NCBI RefSeq assembly: GCF_026241855.1
Contig: NZ_JAPJDC010000001.1
Span: 1,302,001-1,366,000 of the forward strand
Direction of reading: 5' to 3'
DNA: 64,000 nt
From: Curtobacterium flaccumfaciens pv. betae
GTDB taxonomy: Bacteria > Actinomycetota > Actinomycetes > Actinomycetales > Microbacteriaceae
In this document: positions 31,712-40,065 of the stretch, piece by piece
Position numbering within the stretch: position 1 is the stretch's first letter
How the letters are laid out: each line of letters opens with the position of its first letter
Made by a program: the position numbers and the translations under genes
The notes under the pieces: generated by a model
Database searches by the model: none
What the model was told of the DNA's origin: nothing
Seen by the model: only the letters and a program-made list of their open reading frames with translations

Positions 31712-32701
31712 ATGACCTACTTCCTGCGCAAGATCGGCTTCTACGTCGTCGCACTGTGGGCGGCCCTGACGCTGAACTTCATCATCCCCAGGCTCCTGCC
31801 CGGCAACCCGGTGGACATCCTGCTCGCCAAGCTCCAGCAGCGCGGCGGGCAGGTGACCCCGGCGACCCGGGAGGCGTACGAGCTGCTCCTCGGTGGCGAT
31901 TCCTCGGAGCCGCTCATCTCCCAGTACGGCCACTACCTGGTCAACGTGTTCCGCGGTGACCTCGGCGTGTCCGTCAGTTACTTCCCGGCACCCGTCACCG
32001 AGGTGATCGGCAGTTCGCTGCCGTGGACCATCGCCCTGGTCGGGATCGCCACCATCGTGGCCGCGATCATCGGCGTCGGCCTCGGGGCCTTCGTCGGGTG
32101 GCGGCCCGGCACCTGGCTCGACTCGTTCGTGCCGGCCACCACCCTGCTCGCCGCGGTGCCGTACTTCTGGCTCGCGCTGATCCTGGTGTACTTCTTCGCC
32201 ACCGGGCTCCACCTGTTCCCGGCGCAGGGCGGCTACGACGTCATCCTGACGCCCGGGTTCAACTGGGACTTCATCGTCTCGGCGGTGCAGTACGGGGTGC
32301 TGCCGGCGGTGACGATCGTGCTCGCGTCGCTCGGCGGCTGGTTGCTCGGCATGCGCAACATGATGGTGTCGACGCTGTCCGAGGACTACATCACCACCGC
32401 GCAGGCGAAGGGCCTGTCCGACGGCAAGATCCTGCGGAACTACGCCGCCCGGAACGCCGTGCTGCCGTCCGTCGCCGGGTTCGCGATCTCCCTCGGGTTC
32501 ATCGTGTCCGGCTCCGTCGTCACCGAGCAGGTGTTCTCGTACCCGGGCATCGGGTCGAAGCTGCTGTCCGCCGTGACGAACAACGACTACGCGCTCATGC
32601 AGGGCATCTTCCTGTTCATCACCCTGGCGGTCCTCGGCGCGAACCTCGTCGTCGACTTGCTGTACGGACTGATCGACCCGCGCACGCGGGCCCGGAGCTA
32701 G
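31712..32701 (+). CDS. ABC transporter permease, DppB-like
   Basis: The 329-residue membrane protein has six segments, the family N-terminal stretch (LNFIIPRLLPGNPVD near 21) and the EAA-type coupling loop (TTAQAKGLSDGKILRNYAAR near 228) followed by a PGIG motif. It forms the channel with the DppC-like partner encoded 14 nt downstream. The ATG at 31712 follows 34 nt of spacer after the binding-protein gene. Substrate is shared with that protein and is inferred to be an oligosaccharide. Confidence 0.92.
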   Translation: MTYFLRKIGFYVVALWAALTLNFIIPRLLPGNPVDILLAKLQQRGGQVTPATREAYELLLGGDSSEPLISQYGHYLVNVFRGDLGVSVSYFPAPVTEVIGSSLPWTIALVGIATIVAAIIGVGLGAFVGWRPGTWLDSFVPATTLLAAVPYFWLALILVYFFATGLHLFPAQGGYDVILTPGFNWDFIVSAVQYGVLPAVTIVLASLGGWLLGMRNMMVSTLSEDYITTAQAKGLSDGKILRNYAARNAVLPSVAGFAISLGFIVSGSVVTEQVFSYPGIGSKLLSAVTNNDYALMQGIFLFITLAVLGANLVVDLLYGLIDPRTRARS

Positions 32702-32715
32702 GGGAGGAGACGACC

Positions 32716-33756
32716 ATGACCAACATCCAGCAGGAGACCGAGCCCACCATCGGCGCGCTGACCGAGGAGGCCGACAGCACCACGTCGATCGCCACCCGGC
32801 GCGCGTCGAAGGGCGGCATCCGCAGGTTCCTCCCGACCCTCACCCCGTGGCTCGTCACGGGCATCGCGCTCGTCGCCGGCGTCACGCTGTTCGGGGTGAT
32901 CGGACCACTGCTCGTCGGCGACCCGACCACCATCCGCGACACCGGGCTGCAGGGACCGAGCGGCTCGAACGTCCTCGGCACCACCCAGACCGGTCAGGAC
33001 GTCCTGGCGCAGCTCGCCTTCGCCACCCGGGGCAGCCTGCAGATCGGGCTCATCGTCGGCGTCCTCGCCACGGTGCTGTCCGCGTTCTTCGGCATCCTCG
33101 GTGCATACCTGGGCGGGATCATGGACGAGGCGTTCTCGCTGTTCTCGAACGTGTTCCTCGTCATCCCCGGCCTGCCGCTCGTCATCGTCATCTCCGGCCT
33201 GGTGCCGCGTGAGGCCCGCGGGCTCTGGACCATCGCGGTCGTCCTGGCGATCACGTCGTGGGCCGGGTCCGCCCGGGTGCTGCGGGCGCAGACGATGTCG
33301 ATCCGCAACCGCGATTACGTGTCCGCCGCCCGGGTCGCCGGCGAACGGCCCTGGCGGGTCATCGCCGTCGAGATCCTGCCGAACCTGCTGCCGGTGCTCG
33401 CGTCGCAGTTCGTGTTCGCGGTGATCGCTGCGATCCTCGGGGAGGCGGGGCTGTCGTTCCTCGGGCTCGGGGCGTCGAACTCCTCGACGCTCGGCACGAT
33501 GCTCTTCTACGCCCAGAACGGCTTCGCGCTGGCGAACGGCGCCTGGTGGTGGTTCGTGCCGCCGGGCCTGCTCATCGCCCTGCTCGGCATGGGCCTGTCC
33601 CTGGTGAACTTCTCGATCGACGAGGTCATCAACCCGCGACTCGCGAACGTGCGTGCGCAGCGACGGCGCGACCGTCGTGCGAAGCGAGCGGCCCGCTCGG
33701 GAGGCCCGACCCGCGTCGCCACCGCCGGTCACGACACGAAGGGGGTCGCCCGATGA
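32716..33756 (+). CDS. ABC transporter permease, DppC-like
   Basis: The 346-residue protein has a cytoplasmic N-terminus of about 45 residues, six membrane segments and the coupling loop (DYVSAARVAGERPWRVI near 213). The LGTTQTGQDVLAQL motif after the first segment is a mark of OppC/DppC proteins. A basic tail of about 35 residues follows the last helix. GGGGAGGAG precedes the ATG, and the stop overlaps the start of the first ATPase gene (ATGA at 33753). Confidence 0.92.
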   Translation: MTNIQQETEPTIGALTEEADSTTSIATRRASKGGIRRFLPTLTPWLVTGIALVAGVTLFGVIGPLLVGDPTTIRDTGLQGPSGSNVLGTTQTGQDVLAQLAFATRGSLQIGLIVGVLATVLSAFFGILGAYLGGIMDEAFSLFSNVFLVIPGLPLVIVISGLVPREARGLWTIAVVLAITSWAGSARVLRAQTMSIRNRDYVSAARVAGERPWRVIAVEILPNLLPVLASQFVFAVIAAILGEAGLSFLGLGASNSSTLGTMLFYAQNGFALANGAWWWFVPPGLLIALLGMGLSLVNFSIDEVINPRLANVRAQRRRDRRAKRAARSGGPTRVATAGHDTKGVAR

Positions 33757-34709
33757 GCGCCACCGACACCGCACGACCGGTCACCTCCGACGCCACCGGC
33801 GACGGCCGCCGACCGGCCGTGCTGACCATCGACCACCTCGACGTCGTCTACGAGACCGAGCACCCCGTGCACGCCGTCAAGGACGTCTCGCTCACCCTGG
33901 CGCCCGGCGAGATCCTCGGACTCGCGGGGGAGTCGGGCTGCGGCAAGACGACCCTGGCGTACGCCATCACCCGGCTGCACCGGCCGCCGGCGAAGGTCAC
34001 GTCGGGCAGCATCACGTTCCACGACCGCGACGGCACCGACGTCGACCTGCTCGGCCTGCCGCACGAGCAGCTCCGGGCCGTGCGGTGGTCGAAGCTGTCG
34101 ATGGTGTTCCAGGGGGCGATGAACGCGCTCAACCCGGTCACCACGATCCGCGCCCAGCTCGACGACGCCCTGGTCGAACACCGCAAGGGCCTGCCCCGCA
34201 AGGAACGACGGGCCATCGCCGAGGACGCCCTGCGCCGCGTCGGCGTCGACCCGTCCCGCATCACCGCGTACCCGCACGAACTGTCGGGCGGCATGCGGCA
34301 GCGCGTGATGATCGCGATGGCGATGCTGCTCGAACCGCAGATCATGATCATGGACGAACCGACCACCGCGCTCGACGTCGTGGTGCAGCGGGAGATCCTG
34401 CGCGAGATCGTCCGACTGCGCGACGAGCTCGGGTTCGCCGTCGTGTTCATCACCCACGACCTGCCGCTGCTGCTCGAGATCAGCGACCGGATCGCGATCA
34501 TGCTCCGCGGCGAGGTCGTCGAGTGCGATCGCGCCAGCGTGATCCAGCACGACCCGCAGCACCCGTACACGCGGAAGCTGCTGCAGTCGTTCCCGAGCCT
34601 GTCCGGAGCCCGCGGCGCATTCATCCGCACCGGGGTCGAGGACGGCGCCGAACCCGAGACCGACACCCGGGCCGTCGTGGTCCAGGCAGCACAGGAGACG
34701 GACCGATGA
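33753..34709 (+). CDS. ABC transporter ATP-binding protein, DppD-like
   Basis: The 318-residue ATPase has Walker A GESGCGKTT near residue 54, the Q loop in MVFQGAMNALNP, signature LSGGMRQRV near 181, Walker B IMIMDEPTTALD near 195 and the switch His in VFITHDL. The C-terminal HPYTRKLLQSFP extension is typical of Opp/Dpp ATPases; the family's iron-sulfur cysteines are not obvious. Start and stop both overlap neighbours by 4 bp (ATGA). Confidence 0.92.
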   Translation: MSATDTARPVTSDATGDGRRPAVLTIDHLDVVYETEHPVHAVKDVSLTLAPGEILGLAGESGCGKTTLAYAITRLHRPPAKVTSGSITFHDRDGTDVDLLGLPHEQLRAVRWSKLSMVFQGAMNALNPVTTIRAQLDDALVEHRKGLPRKERRAIAEDALRRVGVDPSRITAYPHELSGGMRQRVMIAMAMLLEPQIMIMDEPTTALDVVVQREILREIVRLRDELGFAVVFITHDLPLLLEISDRIAIMLRGEVVECDRASVIQHDPQHPYTRKLLQSFPSLSGARGAFIRTGVEDGAEPETDTRAVVVQAAQETDR

Positions 34710-35599
34710 CCAGTGTGACCGTCAGCCACCTCGGCAAGGACTTCCACAGCCGCAAGGGCCTGAAGCGCACCACGCTGCGGGCCGTCGACGACGTGTCGTT
34801 CGACCTGCTGCCCGGCCGGACCGTCGCGCTCGTGGGGGAGTCCGGCTCGGGCAAGTCCACCATCGCGCGGATGCTCGCCAAGCTCGAGACCAGAACGCGT
34901 GGCTCGATCGACGTGCGGCTCGAGGACGGCACCCCCGTCGAGGGCAGCATGTACCGGCGGCACGTGCAGATGGTGTTCCAGGACCCGTTCGCCTCGCTCA
35001 ACCCGTTCCACTCGATCGAGCACCACATCGCCCGGCCGCTGCAGCTGCACCACCGGGCCCGCGGCGCCGACGAGACCGCCGACAAGGTACGGGAACTGCT
35101 CGGCCGGGTGAACCTCGACGAGGACTTCGCGTCGCGGCGGCCGCACGAGCTCTCCGGCGGACAGCGGCAGCGCGTCGCCATCGCCCGTGCACTCGCCCCC
35201 GGCGCCCAGGTGCTCATCGCCGACGAACCCGTGTCGATGCTCGACGTCTCGATCCGCCTGAGCGTGCTCAACCTGCTCGGCCGGCTGCAGCGCGAGGACG
35301 AGCTCGCCGTGCTCTACATCACGCACGACCTGGCGACCGCGCGGCACTTCTCCGACGAGATCCTCGTGCTCTACCGCGGCCGGGTCGTCGAGCGGGGTCC
35401 GTCGGACGCCGTCATCCTCGACCCGCACCACGACTACACCCGGCTGCTCGCCGAGGCCGCCCCCGACCCGGAGCGCACCGAGCGCCGGATCACCGCGGGG
35501 CCGCCGCTCGACCGGACGAAGATCGACAACACCACCTGCTACGACCACACGGTCGGGGACTGGGTGTCGAGCGAGCCCGCACCGGTCGGGGCGCGATGA
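34706..35599 (+). CDS. ABC transporter ATP-binding protein, DppF-like
   Basis: The 297-residue ATPase is the second nucleotide-binding subunit: Walker A GESGSGKST near residue 43, MVFQDPFASLNP (Q loop), LSGGQRQRV near 151, Walker B VLIADEPVSMLDV and switch His in YITHDLATA. The cysteine in the TTCYDHTVGDW tail marks an extension after the usual OppF end. The stop overlaps the start of the broken GH36 gene, tying import and hydrolysis together translationally. Confidence 0.92.
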   Translation: MTSVTVSHLGKDFHSRKGLKRTTLRAVDDVSFDLLPGRTVALVGESGSGKSTIARMLAKLETRTRGSIDVRLEDGTPVEGSMYRRHVQMVFQDPFASLNPFHSIEHHIARPLQLHHRARGADETADKVRELLGRVNLDEDFASRRPHELSGGQRQRVAIARALAPGAQVLIADEPVSMLDVSIRLSVLNLLGRLQREDELAVLYITHDLATARHFSDEILVLYRGRVVERGPSDAVILDPHHDYTRLLAEAAPDPERTERRITAGPPLDRTKIDNTTCYDHTVGDWVSSEPAPVGAR

Positions 35600-37705
35600 G
35601 CAACGGGCCGACGTTCGTCGACTGGGTCACCGACGGGTTCGTGGCACGGTTCCGGGTCCACCCCGATCAGCCTGTCGCCCTGGTGTCGTTCGTGACCGGG
35701 GGCAGAGCGCTCGCCGACGGGCCGGACGACCCGCAGCCACTCGTGGAGCTGACGACGATCGGGCACGGGCGGTTCCCGGGCGGGTTCCGGCACGTGGACT
35801 CCACGATCGGGGCGCGACTGCGCCCCGTGTCGCACCACGTGCACGACGACGGGACCGACCTGTGGTTCCGGATCGTGCAGGCGGACGCGGCCACGGGCCT
35901 CCAGGCCGAGTCGGTGTTCCGGGCGCGCGACGGCGTGCCCGTGTTCCAGACGTGGACCGAGGTGTCCGCCGAGCACGGCGAGCACGTCGTCGACTTCGTC
36001 TCGTCGTTCGCGACCGGGGCGTTCCTGGCCGACTCGGGCGCCACCGTCGACGAGCTCGCCCTCGTGCACGCCGACAACGACTGGGCAGCGGAGAGCCGTT
36101 GGCGGACCGATCCGCTACGTGACATCGGGCTCGCAGCGATCGACCGGGAGGCCCAGCACCACCCGCCCCGCAGCCGCGCCGTCGTGCAGAACCGCGGCTC
36201 GTGGTCGACCGGTGAAGCGCTGCCGATCGGGGTGCTGCGGGGGGAGGACGCTGTGTCGCTTCCGTACGCGCTCGTCTGGCAGGTCGAGCACAACGGGCCG
36301 TGGCTGTACGAGCTCGGGGAGACCCGGCGGCACGCGTACCTGCTGCTGAGCGGCCCCACCGACCAGGAACACCAGTGGACCACCGTCGTCACACCCGAGC
36401 AGCCGTTCACCTCGGTGCCGGTGTCCGTCGGCATCGCCGCGTCGATCGACGACGCCTTCGGGGTGCTCACCCGGCAGCGTCGGGCGTTCCGGCACGTGCG
36501 GGAGGCCGACCGTGCCCTGCCCCTGGTGTTCAACGACTACATGAACACCCTCATGGGCGACCCGACCACCGAGAAGCTCCTGCCGCTCATCGACGCGGCA
36601 GCCGACGCCGGAGCGGACCTGTTCTGCATCGACGCCGGCTGGTACGCCGAGGGGGCACTGGTGGGACACCGTCGGAGCGTGGGAGGAAGCGGCGTCGCGG
36701 TTCCCGACGGGGCTCGGCACCGTCATCGACCACATCCGTGCGCGCGGCATGCAGGCCGGCCTCTGGCTCGAACCCGAGGTCATCGGCATCCACTCGCCGC
36801 TGGCTTCGACCCTGCCGCCGTCCGCGTTCGTCGAGCACCACGGGGTCCGGGTCGCGGAGCACGGGCGGCACCTGCTCGACCTGCGCTCGCCGGAGGCCCG
36901 CGCGCACCTCGACGCGGTGGTCGACCGGCTCGTCGGGGAGCTCGGGGTGACGTTCTTCAAGATGGACAACAACACGATGACCGGGCCGTTCGCCGGGATG
37001 CTCGACCACCAGCGGGCGCTGCTCGACTGGCTCGACGCGGTGCAGGAGCGGTACCCGGCACTGCTCATCGAGAACTGCGCCTCGGGAGCGATGCGCGCCG
37101 ACTGGGCCGTGTTGTCCCGCCTGCACATGCAGTCGACGTCGGACCAGCAGGACCCGGTGTTGTCCGCCACGATCGCCGCCGCCGCTCCCGCCGCGATGCT
37201 GCCCGAGCAGGCGGGGAACTGGGCGTACCCGGCGCCGACGATGGACCCGGAGCTGTTCACGCTGTCGCTCGTGAACGGGGTGCTCGGGCGGATGTACCTG
37301 TCCGGGTACCTCAACGAGATGACGTCGTCGCAGCGGGCGGTGGTCGGTGACGCCATCGCGGCACACCGGCAGGTCCTCGACGTCGTCGAGGGGTCCGTCC
37401 CGGTCTGGCCCCTCGGGCTGCCCGCCTGGGAGGACCCGTGGGTCGCGCTCGGTCTGCACACCGCCTCGGGCGACCTGTACCTGTCGGTGTGGTCGCTACC
37501 CGGTGCGCCGGCGTCGGTGTCGTTGCCGCTGCCGGCGTGCGCCGGGCAGGCGGTGGTCGTCGAGCCGCTGTTCCCGACGGCACTCGGGTCGTGGTCCTTG
37601 GCGTGGGACGCCGCTTCGGGCTCGCTCGAGGTCGCGAACGGCGGATCGACCCCCACAGCGCGGGTGCTCCGCGTCCGGTTGCAGGAGGCGGACGCGGGGG
37701 CCTGA
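35596..37705 (+). pseudogene. Alpha-galactosidase, GH36-like, disrupted by a 1-nt frameshift
   Basis: The reading frame from ATG 35596 gives a GH36 N-terminal domain and the first barrel strand (DAGWYAEG near residue 346). It then goes out of frame in the run of five G at 36651-36655; removing one G restores HWWDT and joins the second reading frame, which holds the nucleophile motif FFKMDNNTM, the acid-base region QSTSDQQD and the C-terminal domain. Reconstructed length is about 702 residues. It overlaps the upstream ATPase stop (ATGA), as a functional operon member would. Either the gene is recently inactivated or the extra G is a sequencing error. It is a different GH36 subgroup from the gene at 25096. 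Confidence 0.85.
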
Positions 37706-37745
37706 GCGGGCGCGCGTCGCGATGGCAGGGCGCGCGCCGGAGCGG

Positions 37746-37783
37746 ACGGGAGGCACGGTGCGGGCAGGCACCGTGCCTCCCGT
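37746..37783 (+). terminator. Terminator of the glycosidase/ABC operon
   Basis: ACGGGAGGCACGGTGC (37746-37761) pairs perfectly over 16 bp with GCACCGTGCCTCCCGT (37768-37783), with a 6-nt loop and trailing T residues. It lies 41 nt after the GH36 stop. Confidence 0.88.
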
Positions 37784-37837
37784 TTCGTCGGTGGTCGCGT
37801 CCACGGCGCGGGGCACGCGGGTTCGTGTCCGCGCGGT

Positions 37838-37883
37838 GACGGTTCCGGTTCGGGATCCTCGGGGATCGTGAACCAGAACCGTC
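37838..37883. repeat. 46-bp hairpin repeat, copy 2
   Basis: GACGGTTCCGGTTC (37838-37851) pairs with GAACCAGAACCGTC (37870-37883) with one mismatch and an 18-nt loop ending CGGGGATCGT. It matches the element at 27280-27325 in both arms and loop length. It lies between the operon terminator and the next gene. Confidence 0.78.
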
Positions 37884-37969
37884 AGGAGCGCCGCAGGACG
37901 GGATCCCCGCTCGTGCACAGCGCCGTAGGATCAGAGCAGGGGAGTTGCGGAGAACCGGGGGAGTCGAGC

Positions 37970-38275
37970 GTGAGTGCACCGATCTGGCTGATCGCGATCG
38001 GCGGGGTGTTCGTCGTCCTCGGCGGACTGGCGTACGCCGGACTCTGGCGGTCGTGGATGCGACGCAGCACGCCGGCGATGCCCTTCGGCTTGTTCTGGCT
38101 CGGGCTGGCGCTCGCCTGCGAGGGCGTCGCGGCGTTCTGCTTCAACGGGCCTGTGGTGCTCGCCCTCGTCCTGATGGTGGCGTTCGTGCTGTGCGGCGTG
38201 CTCGGGATGTGGTTGCTGTTCGGCGGGGCTCGGTGGGCGACACCGCGGTGGTCGCGACGGGCGGCTCGCCGATGA
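37970..38275 (+). CDS. Small membrane protein (101 aa)
   Basis: Three hydrophobic segments (about 4-25, 38-58 and 62-85) with a basic C-terminus (RWSRRAARR) suggest an integral membrane protein with the tail in the cytoplasm. No family is recognised. The GTG at 37970 is chosen for its GGGGGAG ribosome-binding site. Its stop overlaps the next start (ATGA), so the two proteins are probably partners. Confidence 0.68.
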   Translation: MSAPIWLIAIGGVFVVLGGLAYAGLWRSWMRRSTPAMPFGLFWLGLALACEGVAAFCFNGPVVLALVLMVAFVLCGVLGMWLLFGGARWATPRWSRRAARR

Positions 38276-39432
38276 CCCGGCACGTGCCGTGGGACCCCTG
38301 GCCTGACGTCCGCTGGGATGCACTGGCCATCGTCGACGGTCTCGTGTTCGAGGTGCCGGAAGGGTGGACGGCCCGTCCGGTCGAACCGGGCATCCGGCTT
38401 GAGCGCGACGACCACGCGGTGTCCATCGACGTGCGGTCCTTCTCCGGTGATCCGACGGCGGAGGTCGTCCGGCGACTCCGGGACCGACCGGACGCCCTGG
38501 TCCTCGAATCCACGGACGACCGGGTCCTCGTCGCCCTGCCCGAACCGGACGACGTCGTCATCCGTGAGCTCCGGATCCTCCGCGATGTCCGGGTCCGGGT
38601 GGCGGTCGAGTGCTCGGCCCGTGACTGGCCTGGAGCCGCCGCGGTCGTCGACGGGCTGCTCGACTCGCGGTGGCGCCGTCCCCTCGACGAGCCGTCGACC
38701 GGGAACCGCGCGCTCGCCGCAGCCGCCGGCCCGGGTGCGACCCTTCCGTGGCGCACTCCCGTCGGAGTGCTCGACCAGCTGGTGCGATTCCGGGAGCGCG
38801 GCATGGTGCCGGCAGCGGCGCGACGCTCGGGGACCGGGGTCGCCGCGCGAGAGCTCGGGTTCGTCGGGCGTTTCGGTGGCCTCACCGACAAGGGCCACGA
38901 ACTCGTCGGCCCGGTGGTCGATCACGATGCGCTCCTCGTCGTCGAGTCGAGTGACCCCGCGAGCGACGCTCCGCCACTGCGCTGGGCGTGCTGGATGCAG
39001 GGCCAGAAGTGCGTCGTGCGTGCCGGCCACGAGGACGGTTCGGAGTCGCTCGGTGTCGTTCGTCCAGGATCCCTCGTGGCACACCTGCTCCGGTGGCTCG
39101 ACGTCGACCCCGTCGAATCGGTCGGCTCCGGTGAGCCGGTCACGATCACGACGGCGCAGTACGAGGACCGTTCCGGCCCCTGCCCGAGCGACGTCGCGTG
39201 GTTCCGGCGTGCCTGGACGGAACCTCGGTGGCGGTCCGTGAACGGCTGGAGCCACCAGGCCGGGAAGGGAGTCCACGGGCTGTTCGTACCGGGTGTTGGT
39301 GCGCTGACGAGGGAGAGCGGTGACGGAACGATCACCCTGCGTCCGGAGCGCACCGCGGTGGTCGTTCGGGGTGCTGTCGAGGGAGTGAACGCGTTCGTTG
39401 GTCTCACCGACGGCGCCCGGCAGCAGCGCTGA
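38272..39432 (+). CDS. Hypothetical protein (386 aa), coupled to a small membrane protein
   Basis: A soluble acidic protein without signal peptide. The N-terminal half (about 1-135) alternates beta strands and looks like a compact domain with an FEVPEGW motif. The central part contains a possible winged-helix-like stretch (RTPVGVLDQLVRFRERG near 160). The C-terminal half has a predicted beta-rich domain ending in ALTRESGDGTITLRPER. I do not recognise a family. It is translationally coupled to the membrane protein, and its stop abuts the convergent response-regulator stop with no spacing. Confidence 0.7.
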   Translation: MTRHVPWDPWPDVRWDALAIVDGLVFEVPEGWTARPVEPGIRLERDDHAVSIDVRSFSGDPTAEVVRRLRDRPDALVLESTDDRVLVALPEPDDVVIRELRILRDVRVRVAVECSARDWPGAAAVVDGLLDSRWRRPLDEPSTGNRALAAAAGPGATLPWRTPVGVLDQLVRFRERGMVPAAARRSGTGVAARELGFVGRFGGLTDKGHELVGPVVDHDALLVVESSDPASDAPPLRWACWMQGQKCVVRAGHEDGSESLGVVRPGSLVAHLLRWLDVDPVESVGSGEPVTITTAQYEDRSGPCPSDVAWFRRAWTEPRWRSVNGWSHQAGKGVHGLFVPGVGALTRESGDGTITLRPERTAVVVRGAVEGVNAFVGLTDGARQQR

Positions 39433-40065
39433 TCAGGGGAGGAGCTGGAGCTCCATCGCCCGGGTCACCGCACGGGTGCGGTCGTTCACGCCGAGCTTCT
39501 CGAAGACGTGGCCGAGGTGCGTCTTCACCGTGGCCTCGCTGAGGAACAGCGCGCGGCCGATCGCCGGGTTGCTGTTGCCCTGGGCGACGAGGCGCAGGAC
39601 GTCGAGCTCACGCGGGGTCAGCGACGGGCCGGCGGCGGCGGGGAGCGCGCCTGTCGCTCGGCGGACGAGCGCTGCGGCCGCGGAGGGCGCGAGTGCGGTC
39701 TCGCCCCGTGCGGTCGCCCGGACGCCGGCGAGGATCTCGGACTCCGGGGCGGCCTTGAGCAGGTAGCCGGTGGCGCCGGCCTCGATGGCCGCGAGGATCT
39801 GGTCGTCGGACTCGTACGTGGTCAGGATCAGGACGCGGACGCCGGGGTCGGCGGCGAGGATCTGCGCCGTCGCCGCATCGCCGTCGAGCACGGGCATCCG
39901 GAGGTCCATGAGCACGACGTCGGGGCGTTCGGCCAGTGCCACGGTCACCGCGGCGCGGCCGTCACTGGCCTGGCCGACGACCTCGACGTCGTCGGCGTCC
40001 TGCAGCAGGGCCACGATGCCCGACCGGACGATCGGGTGGTCGTCTGCGACCACGACGCGGATCAC
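39433..40065 (-). CDS. NarL/FixJ-type response regulator
   Basis: The 210-residue protein has a receiver domain (about 1-120) with phosphoacceptor Asp54 (VVLMDLRMP), the acidic pair Asp8-Asp9 and Lys104 region (LLKAAPE), and a LuxR-type HTH (about 145-207; LTPRELDVLRLVAQGNSNPAI). It should be phosphorylated by the kinase encoded just upstream and probably controls the ABC exporter genes. The GTG start at 40065, with GGAGG upstream, overlaps the kinase stop (GTGA). Confidence 0.92.
   Translation of the reverse strand: MIRVVVADDHPIVRSGIVALLQDADDVEVVGQASDGRAAVTVALAERPDVVLMDLRMPVLDGDAATAQILAADPGVRVLILTTYESDDQILAAIEAGATGYLLKAAPESEILAGVRATARGETALAPSAAAALVRRATGALPAAAGPSLTPRELDVLRLVAQGNSNPAIGRALFLSEATVKTHLGHVFEKLGVNDRTRAVTRAMELQLLP

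Noticed and set aside
36749-37705. Separate gene starting at MQAGLWLEPE
   Set aside because: It begins in the middle of a GH36 barrel and continues the frameshifted gene at 35596; it is not an independent CDS.
37868-38275. ATG-type start at 37868 for the small membrane protein
   Set aside because: It begins inside the 46-bp hairpin repeat; GTG 37970 has a strong ribosome-binding site directly before the first helix.
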